Made by a program: the position numbers and the translations under genes | Notes under the pieces: model-generated | Database searches by the model: none | What the model saw: only the letters and a program-made list of their open reading frames with translations | Told to the model about the DNA's origin: nothing | Shown: piece after piece, positions 51,448 through 60,809 of the stretch | Layout: every line of letters starts with the position of its first letter | How positions within the stretch are numbered: position 1 is the stretch's first letter | NCBI RefSeq assembly: GCF_900110275.1 | Contig: NZ_FODC01000001.1 | Location: forward strand, 1,279,198 to 1,343,197 | Length of the DNA stretch: 64,000 nucleotides | Direction: 5' to 3' | From: Duganella sp. CF517 | GTDB lineage: Bacteria > Pseudomonadota > Gammaproteobacteria > Burkholderiales > Burkholderiaceae_D

Positions 51448-51755
51448 GCGCGCCGGTGGCGGACGCGACCACGGTGGTGGTGGCGCTGGCGGCGGCGCCG
51501 CACTTCGCTCACGCCCTGGACGTGCACATGGTCGACCGCGCCAACGGCATCCTCGCCGACCTGCTGCGCGCGGCGGGCGCCGGCGGCTTCGTCGACGCCG
51601 ACATCATCCTGCAGCTGGCGGCGCGCCGGCGCTTCACTGGCCTGATCGAGCAACTGGCCGCCGAGGTGGTCGAACGCATCGGCGGACCCCACAAATTTTT
51701 CGCGTTGCTGAACTTGTCCACGACGCCCAGCGACTGGAACGGATTTATACGATGA
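51444..51755 (+). CDS. Phage early protein, unknown function
   Basis: A 103-residue protein from GTG at 51,444 (GTGA overlap with the previous stop), MSAPVADATTVVVALAAAPH, helical, with AARRRFTGLIEQLAAEVVER. The longer open frame to 51,129 runs antiparallel to no known pattern and was rejected. A 12-codon frame (51,752-51,790) after it probably only carries the ribosome towards AlpA. Confidence 0.5.
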   Translation: MSAPVADATTVVVALAAAPHFAHALDVHMVDRANGILADLLRAAGAGGFVDADIILQLAARRRFTGLIEQLAAEVVERIGGPHKFFALLNLSTTPSDWNGFIR

Positions 51756-51792
51756 ACAAGAAATCTACCACCACCAACGAAAGGAACTGAAC

Positions 51793-51999
51793 GTGAATAT
51801 GAACGAAATGAAGGTCTTTATCCGCATGCCGGCGGTCATCGCCGCCACCGGGCTATCTCGCAGCACGATCCTGCGCGCCGTGAAGGCCGGCAGCTTCCCG
51901 GCACCGATAGACATCGGACCGCACGCCGTTGCATGGGATTCCGGCGCGGTCGCGCAGTGGCAGTTGGACCGCATCGCCGCGAGCCGAAAAGTTGGCTGA
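51793..51999 (+). CDS. AlpA-family regulator, probable recombination directionality factor
   Basis: A 68-residue MerR-like winged helix protein: VFIRMPAVIAATGLSRSTIL, then AVKAGSFPAPIDIGPHAVAW, the standard AlpA sequence. AlpA proteins act as activators or excisionases of P4-type integrases. It is the last gene before the right attachment site. The start is GTG 51,793 (AAGGA upstream) or ATG 51,799. Confidence 0.88.
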   Translation: MNMNEMKVFIRMPAVIAATGLSRSTILRAVKAGSFPAPIDIGPHAVAWDSGAVAQWQLDRIAASRKVG

Positions 52000-52043
52000 T
52001 TGTTCTATCAGGTTCCATGCAGCACCGCTAGAGGCCACAGATT

Positions 52044-52069
52044 TGTAGGGGTAATTGTAGGGGTAATTT
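52044..52069 (+). repeat. Tandem TGTAGGGGTAAT motif, right copy
   Basis: Identical in 26 bases and orientation to 34,924-34,949, just inside the right att site. Candidate integrase arm sites. Confidence 0.7.
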
Positions 52070-52080
52070 TCGCAGATAAG

Positions 52081-52105
52081 AAAAAGGCCAATCCGAAGAT
52101 TGGCC

Positions 52106-52106
<1 letters not shown>
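52081..52106 (-). terminator. Terminator of tRNA-Pro
   Basis: AGGCCAATC/GATTGGCCT hairpin (52,085-52,106) followed on the minus strand by a T-run, 17 bases after the tRNA 3' end. The same structure at 31,801 marks the duplicated original locus. Confidence 0.85.
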
Positions 52107-52199
<93 letters not shown>

Positions 52200-52299
52200 A
52201 CGAATTCGCAATTATAGCAGCCGCTTTAAGTATTTGTCATGTTTGCTTTGCGCCACAGTGAGATGGAATTCGAACCCGGGCGCGGCTAAGATATCGAGC

Positions 52300-53136
52300 A
52301 TGTCAGAACCCATTCCATCCCCGCTGCTCGACCAAGCCGCCGCCCTGGTGTCCGACGCCGATCTGCTGATCATCGCCGCCGGCGCCGGCATGGGCGTCGA
52401 TTCCGGCTTGCCGGATTTTCGCGGCAACCAGGGCTTCTGGCAGGCCTACCCCGCGCTCGCCCGCGCGCGCATGGAATTTACCAGCGTCGCCTCGCCGGAC
52501 ACCTTCCGCGCCGATCCGTCGCTGGCCTGGGGCTTCTACGGCCATCGCCTCAACCTGTACCGCGACACCGTGCCGCACGCCGGCTTCGCCATCCTCAAGG
52601 ACTGGGGCGAACATATGGACCAGGGCTACGGCGTCTTCACCAGCAATGTCGACGGCCAGTTCCAGCGCGCCGGTTTCGATTCGCAGCGGATTTACGAATG
52701 CCACGGCTCCATCCATCATCTGCAATGCCTGGAGCCCTGCGACGACGGAATCTGGAGCGCCGACCGCTTCCAACCGGAAGTCGACAGCGACGCCTGCCAG
52801 CTACTGAACGCGGCGCCGACCTGCCCGCGCTGCGGCGCGCTGGCGCGGCCGAACATCCTGATGTTCGGCGACTGGGGATGGAATGAACGCCGTTCGGCGA
52901 TGCAGCAGGCGCGCTTGCATGCGTTGCTGGAAAAGGCCCGCCGTCCGCTGGTCGTGGAACTGGGCGCCGGCGTGGCGATACCGTCGGTGCGCCATTTCGG
53001 CCAACACGTGATCCGGCAGTTCGGCGGCCGCATAATCCGCATCAATCCACGCGAGCCGCAGGTGGCAAGCACGCGCGATGTCGGCCTGCCGATGGGCGCC
53101 CTGGCCGGCCTGGCCGCCATCGACGCCCTGCTCTAA
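52300..53136 (+). CDS. Sir2-family NAD-dependent protein deacetylase-like
   Basis: A 278-residue protein with the NAD-binding [15 protein letters not shown] motif, [12 protein letters not shown] and the catalytic His in [13 protein letters not shown] zinc site is formed by C-x4-C (CLEPC) and CPRCG. The end INPREP...AL is also typical. It may remove acyl groups from lysines or act on ADP-ribose. The ATG at 52,300 has a weak RBS; a longer frame from 52,234 lacks family similarity. First chromosomal gene right of the island. Confidence 0.88.
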   Translation: MSEPIPSPLLDQAAALVSDADLLIIAAGAGMGVDSGLPDFRGNQGFWQAYPALARARMEFTSVASPDTFRADPSLAWGFYGHRLNLYRDTVPHAGFAILKDWGEHMDQGYGVFTSNVDGQFQRAGFDSQRIYECHGSIHHLQCLEPCDDGIWSADRFQPEVDSDACQLLNAAPTCPRCGALARPNILMFGDWGWNERRSAMQQARLHALLEKARRPLVVELGAGVAIPSVRHFGQHVIRQFGGRIIRINPREPQVASTRDVGLPMGALAGLAAIDALL

Positions 53137-53141
53137 CCGAT

Positions 53142-53849
53142 TTACACCAATTTGACGGCGATGCCGGACAGGCCGTCGACCTTGCCGGTCAAAGTCTGCC
53201 CGCGCACGACGGCGCCCACGCCCTCGGGCGTGCCGCTGAAAATCAGGTCGCCCGGCGCCAGCGCGAACAAGGTCGACAAATTCGCGATGGTTTCGCTGAT
53301 CGACCAGATCAGATGGTCGATGGTGGCCGACTGCCTGGTCACGCCGTCGACGTCCAGCTGTATCGCGGCGTGGCCGATGTCGCCCGCTTCGGCGGCGCGG
53401 TGGATCACGCCGATGGGCGCGGAGTAGTCGAAGGCTTTGCCGATTTCCCACGGCCGGCCGGCGTCGCGCATCTTGAACTGCAAATCGCGGCGCGTCATGT
53501 CCAAGCCGACCGCGTAGCCGAAGATATGCTGCGCCGCGTCTTCCACGGCGATGTCGCTGCCGCCCTTGCCGATGGCGACCACCAGTTCGCACTCGTAGTG
53601 CAGGTTGCTGGTCGCTTGCGGATACGGCAGCTCGGCCACCTGTCCCGGCGCGACCGGCACCAGCGCCTGGGCGTCGTTGGGTTTGCAGAAGAAGAACGGT
53701 GGTTCGCGATCCGGGTCGTAGCCCATTTCGCGCGCGTGGGCGGCGTAGTTGCGGCCGACGCAGTAGACGCGGCGTACGGGGAACAGGTCGGTGGTGCCGG
53801 CGACGGGAAGGCCGACGATGTCGTGGGCGGGAATAACGTAGGAAGTCAT
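53142..53849 (-). CDS. Fumarylacetoacetate hydrolase family enzyme
   Basis: A 235-residue FAH-fold protein: VYCVGRNYAAHAREMGYD, PFFFCKPNDAQ, the metal site in HYECELVVAIGKG (Glu residues) and IFSGTPEGVGAV. The sequence resembles fumarylpyruvate hydrolase (gentisate pathway) and acylpyruvases. No other aromatic-degradation genes are nearby, so the substrate is unsure. It converges with the Sir2 gene. Confidence 0.9.
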   Translation of the reverse strand: MTSYVIPAHDIVGLPVAGTTDLFPVRRVYCVGRNYAAHAREMGYDPDREPPFFFCKPNDAQALVPVAPGQVAELPYPQATSNLHYECELVVAIGKGGSDIAVEDAAQHIFGYAVGLDMTRRDLQFKMRDAGRPWEIGKAFDYSAPIGVIHRAAEAGDIGHAAIQLDVDGVTRQSATIDHLIWSISETIANLSTLFALAPGDLIFSGTPEGVGAVVRGQTLTGKVDGLSGIAVKLV

Positions 53850-53933
53850 GATGCTCCGATGGCTGGAATGGGAGATCAGCCATGGTACAACAACAAAAAC
53901 CGGCCTGCTCGGCCGGAAACACTACGAGACAAT

Positions 53934-54545
53934 TCAGGTCAGCAGCAACGCCGTCATGGCGACGCGGAACCCTTCCACCAGGCCCTCGCGCTTCATGTCG
54001 AGGCGGTGCAGCCGCCATAGCTGCAAGCCTTGGAAATACGCGATCATGGTATCGACACGGCCGTCGAGCAGGAAATCGTCGACCGCCAGACCGCGTCGCT
54101 CGCGCCCCTGCCTGACCAACCGCAGCAACTCCGAGCGGGACGCCAGCTCATGCTGGCGCAACTTGTCGGCGATGGCGGGGTTGCGCGACGCCTCCGCGTA
54201 CATTTCCAGCGGCACATGCCAGGGCTGGGGGTCGAGCTTCTCGTCGATATGGCGCGGAGCGTCGTCGATCATCGCTTGCAGCGGATCTTCGCGCGAGCCC
54301 AAGTCGCGCAGCGTGCCGGTGATGTATTCAACCTGGCGCTCGACAAAAGCGAGAATGATGGCGTCCTTGCTGTCGAAATAATTGTAGATATGGCCGGCGC
54401 TCATGCCAGCCTGCTTGGAAATCTCGGACATGCTGGCGCCGTGAAAACCGCTGCGTGCGAAGCACACGGCCGCCGCTTCCAGTACCTGGTTGCGGCGGTT
54501 CTTCGCCCGTTCCGGATCGGTGCGTCGTTTTGCGGGAGTAGTCAT
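53934..54545 (-). CDS. TetR-family regulator of the RND efflux operon
   Basis: A 203-residue regulator. The helix-turn-helix is at ~20-65 (QVLEAAAVCFARSGFHGASM, GMSAGHIYNYFDSKDAIILA) and a ligand domain follows. The ATG at 54,545 has GAGGA upstream. It lies on the same strand 164 bases after the outer-membrane factor gene. A perfect palindrome before the MFP gene (60,587-60,604) is a likely operator; a repressor role is inference. Confidence 0.9.
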   Translation of the reverse strand: MTTPAKRRTDPERAKNRRNQVLEAAAVCFARSGFHGASMSEISKQAGMSAGHIYNYFDSKDAIILAFVERQVEYITGTLRDLGSREDPLQAMIDDAPRHIDEKLDPQPWHVPLEMYAEASRNPAIADKLRQHELASRSELLRLVRQGRERRGLAVDDFLLDGRVDTMIAYFQGLQLWRLHRLDMKREGLVEGFRVAMTALLLT

Positions 54546-54709
54546 GTCGTGTCCTCGGGTCTCTCTCTCATGCCTGAAGGCGGAACTGTGGTGATGCCGA
54601 CCGGGTTTGTCAATCCACCCTTTGGGTCGAATGCGGCGGACGCGCAACGGCTGTTCACCACAGCAGTCCCGCGCCCGCCGCGCGCTTGCGCGGGCAAGCT
54701 GGCGACAAT

Positions 54710-56167
54710 CTAACCGCGCGGCGGATTGCCCTGCCCGGCGACCTCGGGTTGCCAGCCGCCGCCGAGCACCTTGTACAGGTTGACGGCGTTGCTGGTCTGG
54801 TTCAGGCGCGTGCTGATCAAGCCCTGCTGCGCCGCATACAGCGCGCGCTGCGACACCAGCGCGTTCAGATACGTGTCGGCGCCCTTGCGGTAGCGGGCGT
54901 CGTTGATCTTGAAGCTCTTCTCGGCCGCGTCCACCAGCGCCTGCTGCGAGGCTAAACGCTCGTCGATGGTGCCGCGCGTGGCCAGCGCGTCGGCCACCTC
55001 GCGGAAGGCCACCTGGATCGCCTTCTCGTACTGCGCCACGTAGATATCGCGGTCGGTCTTGGCGATGCTCAGATTGGCGCGATTGACGCCGCCATCGAAG
55101 ATCGGCAGGTTGATCTGCGGCGCGAAGCTCCACGTGCCCGAACCGGACTTGAACAATCCGGACAGGTTGCGGCTTGCGCTGCCGCCCGACGCCGTCAGCG
55201 AAATGCTGGGGAAGAAGGCGGCGCGCGCCACGCCGATGTTGGCGTTGGCGGCGCGCAAGGTGCGCTCGGCCTGCTGCACGTCGGGACGGTTGCGCAGCAG
55301 GTCGGACGGCAGCCCGGACGGAATCGCGGCCAGTTGCGTGACCGGATTGAGTTCGTCGGCCGGCAGCAGGTCGGCCGGCACGGCGCCGCCCACCAGCAGG
55401 TTCAGCGCGTTCTGGTCCAGCGCCACCTGCGCGGTGTACGTGGCGACGTCGTTGCGCGCCGATTGCACGCTGGTCTCGGCGTCGTACATGTCGACGCCGG
55501 AGGTGACGCCGTTCTCGAAGCGCTTGCGGCTCAAGTCATAGGTGATCTGCTGGCTGCTCAAGGTTTCCGCCGCCAGCTTGAGACGCTGCTGGTCGGCCGT
55601 CAAGGTGAGGTAGGCGTTGGCCACTTCGGCCACCAGGCTGATTTGCTGGGTGCGGCGCGCCTCCTCGGTGCCCAGGTAGGTCTGCAAGCCTGCCTCGGAG
55701 GCGTTGCGCACCTTGCCGAAGAAGTCCAGCTCATACGATGGCATCGACAGCCCGCCACTGTACTGGCGGGTGATGGCCGCCTCGCCGGTGCCGGTCATGT
55801 TGGCCGGCGTACGGGTGGCGCTCTGGTTGACGCCCGCGTTCACCTTCGGCAGCAGCGCCGCCGTCTGGATGTTGTACTCGGCGCGGGCGCGCTCGATGTT
55901 GAGCGCCGAGACGCGCAGGTCGCGGTTGTTGGCCAGCGCCAGCTCGATCACCTTGCGCAGGCGTTCGTCGGCGAAGTACTCGCGCCACTGGATTTCCGAC
56001 ACCGGCTTGGCGTCGGCGGCGGCCGGCGGCACGTTTTTATACGCGTCGCCGGCCGGCCAGGCCTGCCCCACCGGGGCGGCCGGCCGCTCGTACACGGGCG
56101 CCAGGCTGCAACCGGCCAGCAGCGCCAGCGCGGCCATGGTGATTAAAGACTTATGCATGATTTTCAT
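54710..56167 (-). CDS. RND efflux outer-membrane factor (OprM/NodT family lipoprotein)
   Basis: A 485-residue outer-membrane channel with lipobox LALLAGCSLAP and two repeated OEP domains (first ~65-260, SALNIERARAEYNIQTAALL; second ~275-470, LLRNRPDVQQAERTLRAANA). It forms the trimeric exit duct for the RND pump. It starts two bases after the pump stop, so it is translationally coupled. Confidence 0.94.
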   Translation of the reverse strand: MKIMHKSLITMAALALLAGCSLAPVYERPAAPVGQAWPAGDAYKNVPPAAADAKPVSEIQWREYFADERLRKVIELALANNRDLRVSALNIERARAEYNIQTAALLPKVNAGVNQSATRTPANMTGTGEAAITRQYSGGLSMPSYELDFFGKVRNASEAGLQTYLGTEEARRTQQISLVAEVANAYLTLTADQQRLKLAAETLSSQQITYDLSRKRFENGVTSGVDMYDAETSVQSARNDVATYTAQVALDQNALNLLVGGAVPADLLPADELNPVTQLAAIPSGLPSDLLRNRPDVQQAERTLRAANANIGVARAAFFPSISLTASGGSASRNLSGLFKSGSGTWSFAPQINLPIFDGGVNRANLSIAKTDRDIYVAQYEKAIQVAFREVADALATRGTIDERLASQQALVDAAEKSFKINDARYRKGADTYLNALVSQRALYAAQQGLISTRLNQTSNAVNLYKVLGGGWQPEVAGQGNPPRG

Positions 56168-56169
56168 GA

Positions 56170-59100
56170 TTAATGCGCCTCCACGTGCGAGGTAGGTGCC
56201 GCTGGCGTGGCCTTCTTCTTGCTGAAGAAGCCGCGCACCAGCACAAAGAACAGCGGTACGAAGAAGATACCCAGGAAGGTCGACGTCAGCATCCCGCCCA
56301 ACACGCCGATGCCGATGGCGTTCTGGCTGCCCGATCCGGCGCCGCTGCTGATGGCCAGCGGCAGCACGCCCAGACCGAAAGCGATCGACGTCATCAAGAT
56401 CGGACGCAGACGCTGGCGCACCGCTTGCAAGGTCGCCTCGCGCAGTTCGATGCCCTGCTCCTGCAGGTCCTTGGCGAATTCCACGATCAGAATCGCATTC
56501 TTCGCCGCCAGGCCAACCACGGTCAGCAGACCGACCTGGAAGTACACGTCGTTCGACAATTTGAACAGGAACGTCGCCAGCACCGCGCCGACCACGCCCA
56601 GCGGCACGATCAGCAGCACCGAGAACGGAATCGACCAGCTTTCATACAGCGCGGCCAGGCACAGGAACACGATCAGGATCGAGATGCCGTACAGCGCCAC
56701 CGTTTGCGAGCCGGAGTCGCGCTCTTCGAGCGACAGGCCGGTCCACTCGTAGCCGACACCAGGCGGCAGCTTCGCCGCCAGGGCTTCGATTTCGGCCATC
56801 GCGGCGCCCGAGCTCTGGCCCGGCGCCGGAGCGCCCAGTATCTCGCTCGACGACAGGCCGTTGTAGCGTTCCAGGCGCGGCGAGGCGTAAATCCACTCGC
56901 CGGTCGAGAAGGCGGAGAAAGGCACCATCTCGCCGTCGGCGTTACGGACGAACCACTTCTTCAGGTCTTCAGGCACCATGCGCGCTTCGGCCTGGCCCTG
57001 CAGGTACACCTTCTTCACGCGGCCACGGTCGACGAAGTCGTTGACGTACGCGCTACCCCAGGCATTACTCAATACCTGGTTGACGTTGGCCACGGTCAGG
57101 CCCAGCGCGATGGCTTTTTGCTGGTCGACGGTGATCTTGTACTGCGGCGTGTCTTCCTGGCCGTTCGGACGTACGCCGACCAGCACCTTGCTTTGCGAGG
57201 CCATGCCCAGCATCTGGTTACGCGCGGCCATCAAGGCCTCGTGACCGACGCCGCCCGTGTCCTGCAGCTGCAAATCGAAGCCGGAGGCGTTACCCAGTTC
57301 CAGCACCGCGGGCGGGGCGAAGGCGAACACCATCGCATCCTTGATTTGCGAGAACGCACCCATGGCGCGGCCGACGATGGCGCTGACGGCGTGGTCGGCG
57401 CCCTTGCGCTCCGACCAGTCCTTCATGCGGACGAAGGCGATACCGGTGTTCTGGCCGTTACCGGCGAAACTGAAGCCAGCCACCGCGAATACCGATGCCA
57501 CGGATTCCTTCTCGTTGTTCATGAAGTGCTGTTCGACCTTTTCGATCACCTTGAGCGTGCGCTCCTGGGTGGCGCCGGTCGGCAGCTGGATCTGCGTGAA
57601 CAGCACGCCCTGGTCTTCTTCCGGCAGGAAGGAAGTCGGCAGGCGCATGAACACGAAGGCCAGCACGCCGAGGATCAACGCGTACACCAGCACCGAGCGG
57701 CCGCCGCGATTGAGGATCTTGCCGACGAAGCCTTCGTACTTATGGCTGCTCTTTTCGAAGGTGCGGTTGAACCAGCCGAAGAAGCCGGTGTTGATCGCGG
57801 TGTGGCCTTTCGGCACGGGCTTGAGCAGGGTGGCGCACAGCGCCGGCGTGAACACCATCGCCACGATCACCGACAGCACCATCGCCGAGACGATCGTGAT
57901 CGAGAACTGGCGGTAGATCACGCCGGTGGAGCCGCCGAAGAAGGCCATCGGCACGAACACCGCCGACAGCACCATGGCGATGCCGACCAGCGCGCCGCTA
58001 ATCTGCGTCATCGATTTGCGCGTCGCCTCGAGCGGCGACAAGCCCTCCTCCGTCATCACCCGCTCGACGTTCTCCACCACCACGATGGCGTCATCGACCA
58101 GCAGGCCGATCGCCAGCACCACCGCGAACATGGTCAAGGTGTTGATCGAATATCCGAGCACCGACAGGATGGCGAAGGTCCCCAGCAGCACGACCGGCAC
58201 GGCCATGGTCGGGATCAAGGTGGCGCGGAAGTTTTGCAGGAACAGGTACATCACCAGGAACACCAGCACGATCGCCTCGATCAGCGTCTTGACGACTTCC
58301 TCGATCGAGATCTTGACGAACGGCGTGGTGTCGAAGGCGACGACGGCCTTCATCCCGGGCGGGAACAGCTTTTGCAGTTCCGCGACCTTGGCCTTGACGG
58401 CGGTGGCGGTATCGAGCGCGTTGGCCCCGGTGGCCAGCTTGATGGCCATACCGGTGGCGGCGTTGCCGTTGTAGCGCGACAGCACTGCATAGTTCTCGCT
58501 GCCGAGTTCCATCGTGGCGACGTCGCGCAGGTGAACGGTGGCGCCGTTGGCGGAGGTCTTGAGCAGGATCGCGCCGAATTGTTCGGCGGTTTGCAGACGG
58601 CTCTGCGCCGACACGGTGGCGTTCAGCTGCTGGCCCTTGACGGCCGGCAGGCCGCCCAGCGCGCCGGCGGAGACCTCGGTGTTTTGCGCGGTGATGGCGG
58701 TGGTGACGTCGGCCGGCGTCAGTTGATAGCTTTGCAGCTTGGCCGGGTCGAGCCAGATGCGCATGGCGTACTGCGAACCGAAGGCGGTGACGTCGCCCAC
58801 GCCTTCGACGCGGCTGATCGGATCGATGACGTTGGCGGCGACATAGTCGCCCAGGTCGGCCTGCTTCATGCTGCCGTCCTCGGAGATGAACCCGAGCACC
58901 ATCATGAAGTTCTTGGTGGCCTTGCTGACCACCAGGCCCTGTTGGGTGACGGCGGCCGGCAGCAGCGGCGTGGCCAGTTGCAGCTTGTTCTGCACCTGCA
59001 CCTGCGCGATGTCCGGATTGGTGCCGCTGCGGAAGGTCAGCGTGATGCTGATGCCGCCGGTCGAATCGCTCGACGAGTTCATGTAGCGCAGGCCGTCGAT

Positions 59101-59313
59101 CCCCTTCATCTTTTGTTCGATGACCTGGGTGACTGCGTCCTCCACGGTTTTAGCCGAGGCGCCCGGATAGGAACCGGAGATCGAGATCGATGGCGGCGCG
59201 ATGCTCGGGTACTGCGCGATCGGCAGTCCCATGATCGCGAGTACCCCGCCGAGCATGATCACAATGGCGATCACCCAGGCGAAAATGGGGCGGTCAATAA
59301 AGAAGCGTGACAT
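56170..59313 (-). CDS. RND multidrug efflux pump, HAE1 (AcrB/MexB) family
   Basis: A 1047-residue inner-membrane pump. It begins [20 protein letters not shown] and has 12 membrane segments with two large periplasmic loops. Proton-relay residues are in the [20 protein letters not shown] segment, and the family end [20 protein letters not shown] is present. It exports drugs and other amphiphiles with the MFP and OMF encoded on either side. Sixteen-base gap to the MFP gene. Confidence 0.96.
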   Translation of the reverse strand: MSRFFIDRPIFAWVIAIVIMLGGVLAIMGLPIAQYPSIAPPSISISGSYPGASAKTVEDAVTQVIEQKMKGIDGLRYMNSSSDSTGGISITLTFRSGTNPDIAQVQVQNKLQLATPLLPAAVTQQGLVVSKATKNFMMVLGFISEDGSMKQADLGDYVAANVIDPISRVEGVGDVTAFGSQYAMRIWLDPAKLQSYQLTPADVTTAITAQNTEVSAGALGGLPAVKGQQLNATVSAQSRLQTAEQFGAILLKTSANGATVHLRDVATMELGSENYAVLSRYNGNAATGMAIKLATGANALDTATAVKAKVAELQKLFPPGMKAVVAFDTTPFVKISIEEVVKTLIEAIVLVFLVMYLFLQNFRATLIPTMAVPVVLLGTFAILSVLGYSINTLTMFAVVLAIGLLVDDAIVVVENVERVMTEEGLSPLEATRKSMTQISGALVGIAMVLSAVFVPMAFFGGSTGVIYRQFSITIVSAMVLSVIVAMVFTPALCATLLKPVPKGHTAINTGFFGWFNRTFEKSSHKYEGFVGKILNRGGRSVLVYALILGVLAFVFMRLPTSFLPEEDQGVLFTQIQLPTGATQERTLKVIEKVEQHFMNNEKESVASVFAVAGFSFAGNGQNTGIAFVRMKDWSERKGADHAVSAIVGRAMGAFSQIKDAMVFAFAPPAVLELGNASGFDLQLQDTGGVGHEALMAARNQMLGMASQSKVLVGVRPNGQEDTPQYKITVDQQKAIALGLTVANVNQVLSNAWGSAYVNDFVDRGRVKKVYLQGQAEARMVPEDLKKWFVRNADGEMVPFSAFSTGEWIYASPRLERYNGLSSSEILGAPAPGQSSGAAMAEIEALAAKLPPGVGYEWTGLSLEERDSGSQTVALYGISILIVFLCLAALYESWSIPFSVLLIVPLGVVGAVLATFLFKLSNDVYFQVGLLTVVGLAAKNAILIVEFAKDLQEQGIELREATLQAVRQRLRPILMTSIAFGLGVLPLAISSGAGSGSQNAIGIGVLGGMLTSTFLGIFFVPLFFVLVRGFFSKKKATPAAPTSHVEAH

Positions 59314-59328
59314 TGGCTGGTTCCCCTC

Positions 59329-60546
59329 TTAGTGCGCGCTTTTGGCGGCGGGCGGCGCGGCGGCAGCGGCGGTAGCGGCGGCGGGATCGCCGCGAGCGGC
59401 GGCGGGAGCGGCGGCCACCTTGGCCGGCGCGCCCGGTTTGACTTTTTGCAGGCCTTCGACGATCAGCAGGTCGCCGGCGGCCAGGCCGGATTTGACCAGC
59501 CACTTGTCGCCCTGGGTGCCGCTGGTGACGAGGATGCGCTGTTCGACCTTGCCCTGCGGGTTGAGCACCAGCGCGGTGGCCTGGCCCTTCTGGTTGCGGC
59601 TCACGCCCTGCTGCGGCACGGCGATGGCCTGCTCGTTGACGCCGGCTTCGACCACCGCGCGCACGAACATGCCCGGCAACAGGTCGTTCTTAGGGTTGGG
59701 GAACAAGGCGCGCAGCACCACGTTGCCGGTGCTGGTGTCGACCGAGACGCCGGAGAACTGCAGCTTGCCTTCCTGCGCGTACTTGGTGCCGTCGGCCAGC
59801 ATCAGGGTGACCTTGGCCTGCCCCGATTGTTTCAGGCTGCCGCTTTCCATGTCGCGCTTGAGGCGCAGCAGGTCTTCGCTCGACTGCGTGATGTCGACGT
59901 AGATCGGGTCGAGCTGCTGCACGGTGGTCAGCGGGTCGGTCTGGTTGGCGGTCACCAGCGCGCCCGGCGTCACCGTCGAGCGGCTGATACGGCCGCTGAT
60001 CGGCGCATAGACGTGGGTGTAGCGCAGATTGATCTGCGCCTCTTCCAGCGCGGCGGCGGCCGATTCGACATCGGCCTTGGCCTGGGCATCGGCGGCGACG
60101 GCGTCCTCGTAATCCTGGCGGCTGACGCCTTCGATGGCGACCAGCTCCTTATAACGGGAGACTTTCGGGCCGCTGGTCAGCACGCTGGCCTTGGCCTTGG
60201 CCAGGGCCGCCTTGGCCGAGTTGACGCTGGCCTGGTACAGCGACGGGTCGATCTGGTAGAGGGCGGTGCCGGCCTTGACGTCGGCGCCCTCGACGAACAG
60301 GCGTTTTTGTATCAGTCCGTTGACCTGCGGGCGCACTTCGGCCACCTGGAAGGCGGCGGTGCGGCCCGGCAGTTCGGTCGTGATTTGCAGCGCTTGCGGC
60401 GCCACCTTGAAAACGCCCACTTCCGCCACCTGCGCTTGAGGTGCTGCGGGCTTGGATTTGGAGCAACCGGAGACGAGCACGGCGGCGGTGATCAGGGCTG
60501 CTGCCCCGGCCGTCCGCAGGGACGGTTTGCAGAAAAGAGCTTCCAT
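59329..60546 (-). CDS. RND efflux periplasmic adaptor (membrane fusion protein)
   Basis: A 405-residue lipoprotein (lipobox VLVSGCSKSK). It has the usual lipoyl/hairpin/beta-barrel order: TAAFQVAEVRPQVNGLIQKR, coiled hairpin ~95-165, LRYTHVYAPISGRISRSTVT, then the barrel. The C-terminus is a long Ala/Pro-rich tail. ATG 60,546 is chosen over 60,579 because it gives the proper signal peptide. First gene of the operon, 41 bases after the TetR-type palindrome. Confidence 0.94.
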   Translation of the reverse strand: MEALFCKPSLRTAGAAALITAAVLVSGCSKSKPAAPQAQVAEVGVFKVAPQALQITTELPGRTAAFQVAEVRPQVNGLIQKRLFVEGADVKAGTALYQIDPSLYQASVNSAKAALAKAKASVLTSGPKVSRYKELVAIEGVSRQDYEDAVAADAQAKADVESAAAALEEAQINLRYTHVYAPISGRISRSTVTPGALVTANQTDPLTTVQQLDPIYVDITQSSEDLLRLKRDMESGSLKQSGQAKVTLMLADGTKYAQEGKLQFSGVSVDTSTGNVVLRALFPNPKNDLLPGMFVRAVVEAGVNEQAIAVPQQGVSRNQKGQATALVLNPQGKVEQRILVTSGTQGDKWLVKSGLAAGDLLIVEGLQKVKPGAPAKVAAAPAAARGDPAAATAAAAAPPAAKSAH

Positions 60547-60586
60547 GGCTTTGGGACTTTCTGTAGAAATTATGAGCACAAGCTAT

Positions 60587-60604
60587 AGAATGAACGATCA
60601 TTCT
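60587..60604. promoter_or_regulatory. TetR-type operator of the RND operon
   Basis: AGAATGAACGATCATTCT is an 18-bp palindrome with only the central positions unmatched, of the kind bound by AcrR/TtgR-type TetR repressors. It lies 41 bases upstream of the MFP ATG, within the expected promoter. Confidence 0.78.
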
Positions 60605-60809
60605 AATTATGTCAAGCTGGCATCTAGTTATGCAAAGCAACTTTAAGGGAGGTTTAAGAAAGCGCTAACAGGCCGCACGCGGCCCGAACGTTGTTGCATT
60701 AGAGGAATTTGTCTATAACACCGGAACCATGCCGACTGTCGGGTGCTACAATTAAAATACTTTCTTTCAGTTATCTTTCAGGCCTGAGCCGAGCCGAAAA
60801 CCCGCCGTC

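Noticed and set aside
51129..51755. A 208-residue protein starting at 51,129
   Set aside because: It would overlap two coupled genes fully; the GTG at 51,444 overlaps the previous stop as GTGA.
56173..59310. 1045-codon open frame opposite the RND pump
   Set aside because: Antisense shadow of a clear HAE1 pump gene, very rich in His, Gln and Arg.
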